NCBI GenBank assembly: GCA_963836605.1
Contig: CAWIKB010000007.1
Location: 1 to 64,000, forward strand
Length of the DNA: 64,000 nucleotides
Source: Bog-473 sp963836605
Lineage (GTDB): Bacteria; Actinomycetota; Acidimicrobiia; Acidimicrobiales; RAAP-2
Direction: 5' to 3'
Shown: positions 61,568 through 64,000 of the stretch, piece by piece
Position numbering within the stretch: the stretch's first letter is position 1
Layout of the letters: each line of letters opens with the position of its first letter
Made by a program: the position numbers and the translations under genes
Notes under the pieces: model-generated
Seen by the model: only the letters and a program-made list of their open reading frames with translations
Databases searched by the model: none
What the model was told of the DNA's origin: nothing

Positions 61568-62477
61568 CTAGAAGAAGCTGAACTTGGGCACACCCGAGTC
61601 GATGCCCTTGAAGAGCTCGCCCTTGGCCTCGATGAGCTCTTGTGGCGTCCAGGCCGAGTCGCGGGTCACCTGGCCCGCCGGTTGGAAGGCGCTCATGGCG
61701 TAGATGTTGCCGCCGAAGACCACGAAGATCTGGCCGTTGACATCGGCCGATTCGGGAGCGGCCAGGAAGGCGACGAGATTGGCGATGTTCTTGGGATCCC
61801 ACGCGTCGAATGAGCCGTCGTCCTCTTTCTTGGCCATGCCGCCGAAGAGGTTCTCGGTCATCCGGGTGCGCGCCCGGGGGGCGATGGCGTTGGCGGTGAC
61901 GCCGTAGCGACCGAGTTCGCTGGCGAGGATCCAGGTGAGGGCGGCGATCCCGGCCTTGGCGGCGCCGTAGTTGGCCTGCCCGGCGTTGCCGAAGAGCCCG
62001 GCCTCGGACGAGGTGTTGATGATGCGCCCCGTGACCTCGTCGCCCGCCTTGGCCTTGTTGCGCCAGTAGACGGCAGCGAAATGGGTGGGGGCAAAGTGTC
62101 CCTTGAGATGGACGCGGATCACGTCGTCCCAGTCGGACTCCTCCATGTTGAACGACATCTTGTCCCGGAGGATCCCGGCGTTGTTGACCAGGATGTCGAG
62201 CCTTCCGAAGGTGTCGATGGCCTGTTCGACCACGTTCTTTCCGCCCTGCCACGAGCTGATGTCGTCGCCGTTGACCGCGGCGTCGCCGCCCCGCTCCTTG
62301 ATCAGGGCGACCACGTCCTCGGCCGGGTGCTCGTCGGCGGCCGTATTGGTCGAGCGCGCCGCCGACGTCGTTGACGATCACCTGGGCCCCCTCGCTGGCC
62401 AGCAGGAGCGCCTCCTCGCGGCCGATGCCCCGCCCGGCTCCGGTGACGATGGCAACCTTGCCGTCAAGCAGTCCCAT
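61568..62477 (-). CDS. Short-chain dehydrogenase/reductase, frameshifted near its N-terminus
   Basis: From ATG 62477 (GAGGG upstream) the sequence is MGLLDGKVAIVTGAGRGIG, then VIVNDVGGALDQYG, where the frame breaks in GGCCGCCG near 62340. The next frame continues DEHPAEDVVALIKERGGDAA, LDILVNNAGILRDKMSFNME, INTSSEAGLFGNAGQANYGA and AK, with the catalytic Ser, Tyr and Lys. It resembles the fatty-acid/steroid multifunctional-enzyme type (VNDxGG). Removing one base gives about 302 residues. The C-terminal GIDSGVPKFSFF is usual for this group. Confidence 0.85.
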
Positions 62478-62553
62478 GGGATCCCTCTTTCTCGAACGAT
62501 GCACGAGCGCGCCAGCTGTCGCGCGGCGCGAGCAGCATTGCCGATCCGGTTGC

Positions 62554-63579
62554 TCAGGGGCAAAACTGCTCCAGGGCCGAAGCCGTGACCTCTGCGATCA
62601 GGGCGGTGGTCTCGGACCGGGCCCGATGTGGTCCGAATCGTTCGGCCAGGCTGGCGATTTCCAGGCCCACTGGTGGGGAACGGAGCAACGCCTGGTCCGC
62701 GTCGCCGACGATGCACAGGACCGGGCAACGTCCCGCGGCCAGGGCCAGGACGCCACCGGCAACCTTCCCTTCGAACGAAGGGGGATCGAGGTGCCCCTCG
62801 CCGGTGAGGACCAGGTCGGCCGCGCCGATGAGGGCGTCCAGGCCGTTCAGCTCGGCCAGGAGATCGAATCCGGGGGCCAGCCGGGCTCCAAGGGCCGCCA
62901 AGCCACCGGCCAGGCCTCCGGCCGCTCCGGCTCCGGGCAGGGCGTCGACATCGACGCCGAAGTCCCGCTCGGTAGCGCTCGGCCAGGAAGCCGAGCCGGT
63001 CGGTCAAGACGGCGATCTGCTCGGGCGTGGCCCCTTTCTGGGGACCGAAGACCCGGGCCGCATCGCGGAACGCGGTGGTCACGTCGCACGCCACCACCAA
63101 ATCGACATCGGCCAGGGCATCGGACTGGGCCCACGGCCCGGACGGCACCCCATCCTCCGTCCGTGGTGGCGGAACCACCACAGCCGACGATGATGTGGGT
63201 GGCTCCGGCGGCCCGGGCCTCGAGCAAGAGGCGACCGACTCCCGTCGTATCGGCCCGCACGGGCTGATCGCCCTTGGGCGTGGGGAGCAGGGATCGCCCG
63301 GCCCGCCCGCGCCATCTCGATGACCGCGGTGGGCCCGTGCGCATCGGTGGCGGGGAGCAGGCGCCATTCGGCCCGCGTCGGCCGGCCCAGCATGTCGGGA
63401 ACGGTCGAGAACTGCGGGCTGCCGCCCACCACTTCGAGCAATCCCTCGCCGCCGTCGGACATGGGCACTTCCCGGGCCGCCCAGCCGGCGTCGCGGGCCG
63501 GACCCGCCATGGCCGCGGCCGCCTCAGCGGCCGATGCCGTGCCCCTGAATTTGTCGGGCGCAGCGACCAGGACCGGCAT
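62554..63579 (-). CDS. Glycerate kinase (GlxK family), several frameshifts
   Basis: From ATG 63579: MPVLVAAPDKFRGTASAAEA, DAGWAAREVPMSDGGEGLLE and TDAHGPTAVIEMARA. The frame changes to ADTTGVGRLLLEARAAGATH and IIVGCGGSATTDGGWG. It changes again to DVDLVVACDVTTAFRDAARV and FGPQKGATPEQIAVL. It changes again to LGARLAPGFDLLAELNGLDA and VLTGEGHLDPPSFEGKVAGG. All are glycerate 2-kinase motifs in the right order. At least three one-base breaks are needed, so either read errors or decay. It phosphorylates glycerate with ATP. Confidence 0.8.
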
Positions 63580-63668
63580 CATGCCTGAAGCTAGACGACG
63601 GGCGACGACGGTGCCCGCGAGGCGGGTGAACCAATGTGTGCGGGGTCGGCAGCGCCTGGGGCGCTCCG

Positions 63669-64000
63669 TTAGACGGCCGTCTTCCAGAGTGCGAGGTTCT
63701 GCACGGTCAACCGGGAGGAGGGCGGCTCGCTCAGTTTGGAAAACAGGGTTCCCGGCTGGGTGCAATGGATCAGCAGGGTGCTCGATCGCGGGCTTCCGGG
63801 GGTGAGCGCTCGAGACCTGACCGCCGTCGTGGACCCCGCTGCGCTCTGGCACCAGACCGAGAAGGTTCCCGAAGCTGCACCCGCGAGTTCATAACTGAGG
63901 GTCGTCCTGTACGTCCCCGGCTGAATGGCCAGAATCGGCACACCGGGCACGCCAGCCGGAACAGCAGCTCTGGCGGCAGCGCTCCCGAACGTCGTCGCCG
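63669..64000 (-). CDS. Partial gene at the right edge, C-terminus only
   Basis: A minus-strand frame open from the window edge to the stop at 63669. It reads SAAARAAVPAGVPGVPILAI, then PGTYRTTLSYELAGAASGTF and ends SRLTVQNLALWKTAV. The alternating beta-strand pattern with Ser/Thr and a single Cys pair (WCQSA, IHCTQ) looks like an extracellular beta-sandwich domain. No family was recognised. The N-terminal part is outside the window. Confidence 0.5.
   Translation of the reverse strand, partial: ATTFGSAAARAAVPAGVPGVPILAIQPGTYRTTLSYELAGAASGTFSVWCQSAAGSTTAVRSRALTPGSPRSSTLLIHCTQPGTLFSKLSEPPSSRLTVQNLALWKTAV

Overview
The window is high-GC bacterial DNA, most likely from an actinobacterium of the class Acidimicrobiia or a close relative. 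This is an inference from several things. There is a mec-cysO-cysM cluster and an Rv1339-like/rph/rdgB cluster as in mycobacteria. Flavin/F420-type oxidoreductases (PPOX and LLM classes) and a MaoC pair are present, GTG starts are frequent, and GTGA/ATGA coupling between genes is common. No rRNA, tRNA, CRISPR array or intact insertion sequence was seen. The only RNA gene is a tmRNA on the minus strand at 32576-32921, next to smpB.

Layout. 0-3.4 kb: a PadR regulator with a coupled membrane protein and an ABC exporter. 3.4-8.1 kb: small genes, including a frameshifted NYN-type gene, an esterase, a HAD hydrolase, an HxlR regulator divergent from a methyltransferase, and a decayed second copy of the HAD gene. 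8.2-11 kb: one very large secreted pentapeptide-repeat protein. 12-14.8 kb: a tightly coupled operon of an APH-fold kinase-like protein, a DUF7064-like protein and an SDR. 15.8-21.3 kb: a P-type cation ATPase, a PPK2 polyphosphate kinase and a SulP transporter. 21.7-24.1 kb: a dispersed partner-switching/response-regulator set (STAS, LuxR-type regulator, HATPase) with a 22-bp perfect palindrome. 25-32 kb: a secreted GH5 glycosidase, a TauD-type dioxygenase, a sulfotransferase divergent from a DUF1214 protein, and a methyltransferase.

32.5-41.5 kb is housekeeping: ssrA and smpB, then divergent mec-cysO-cysM (cysteine synthesis through a protein-thiocarboxylate carrier), and later a beta-lactamase-fold phosphodiesterase homologue, rph and rdgB. 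A 4-kb accessory block separates the two halves. It holds a minus-strand five-gene operon that ends in a Doc-like toxin and a 54-residue putative antitoxin. 41.5-51.2 kb holds lipid and xenobiotic-type enzymes: SRPBCC, nitroreductase, two MaoC hydratases, P450 with SDR, LLM oxidoreductase with alpha/beta hydrolase. It also has an orphan HicB/HTH protein behind a dense set of inverted repeats.

51.2-64 kb is envelope- and polysaccharide-related. It includes a secreted NlpC/P60-like enzyme with three almost identical 477-bp carbohydrate-binding-type repeats, an operon of an FkbM methyltransferase and two glycosyltransferases, two large polytopic membrane proteins, a small zinc-ribbon protein, an SDR, a glycerate kinase and a truncated gene at the right edge. 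Most genes here carry single-base frame breaks, mostly at or beside runs of G or C. Either the assembly has homopolymer errors or the genes are decaying; the sequence alone favours the first. All functions are assigned from motifs and family memory; no database search was run.
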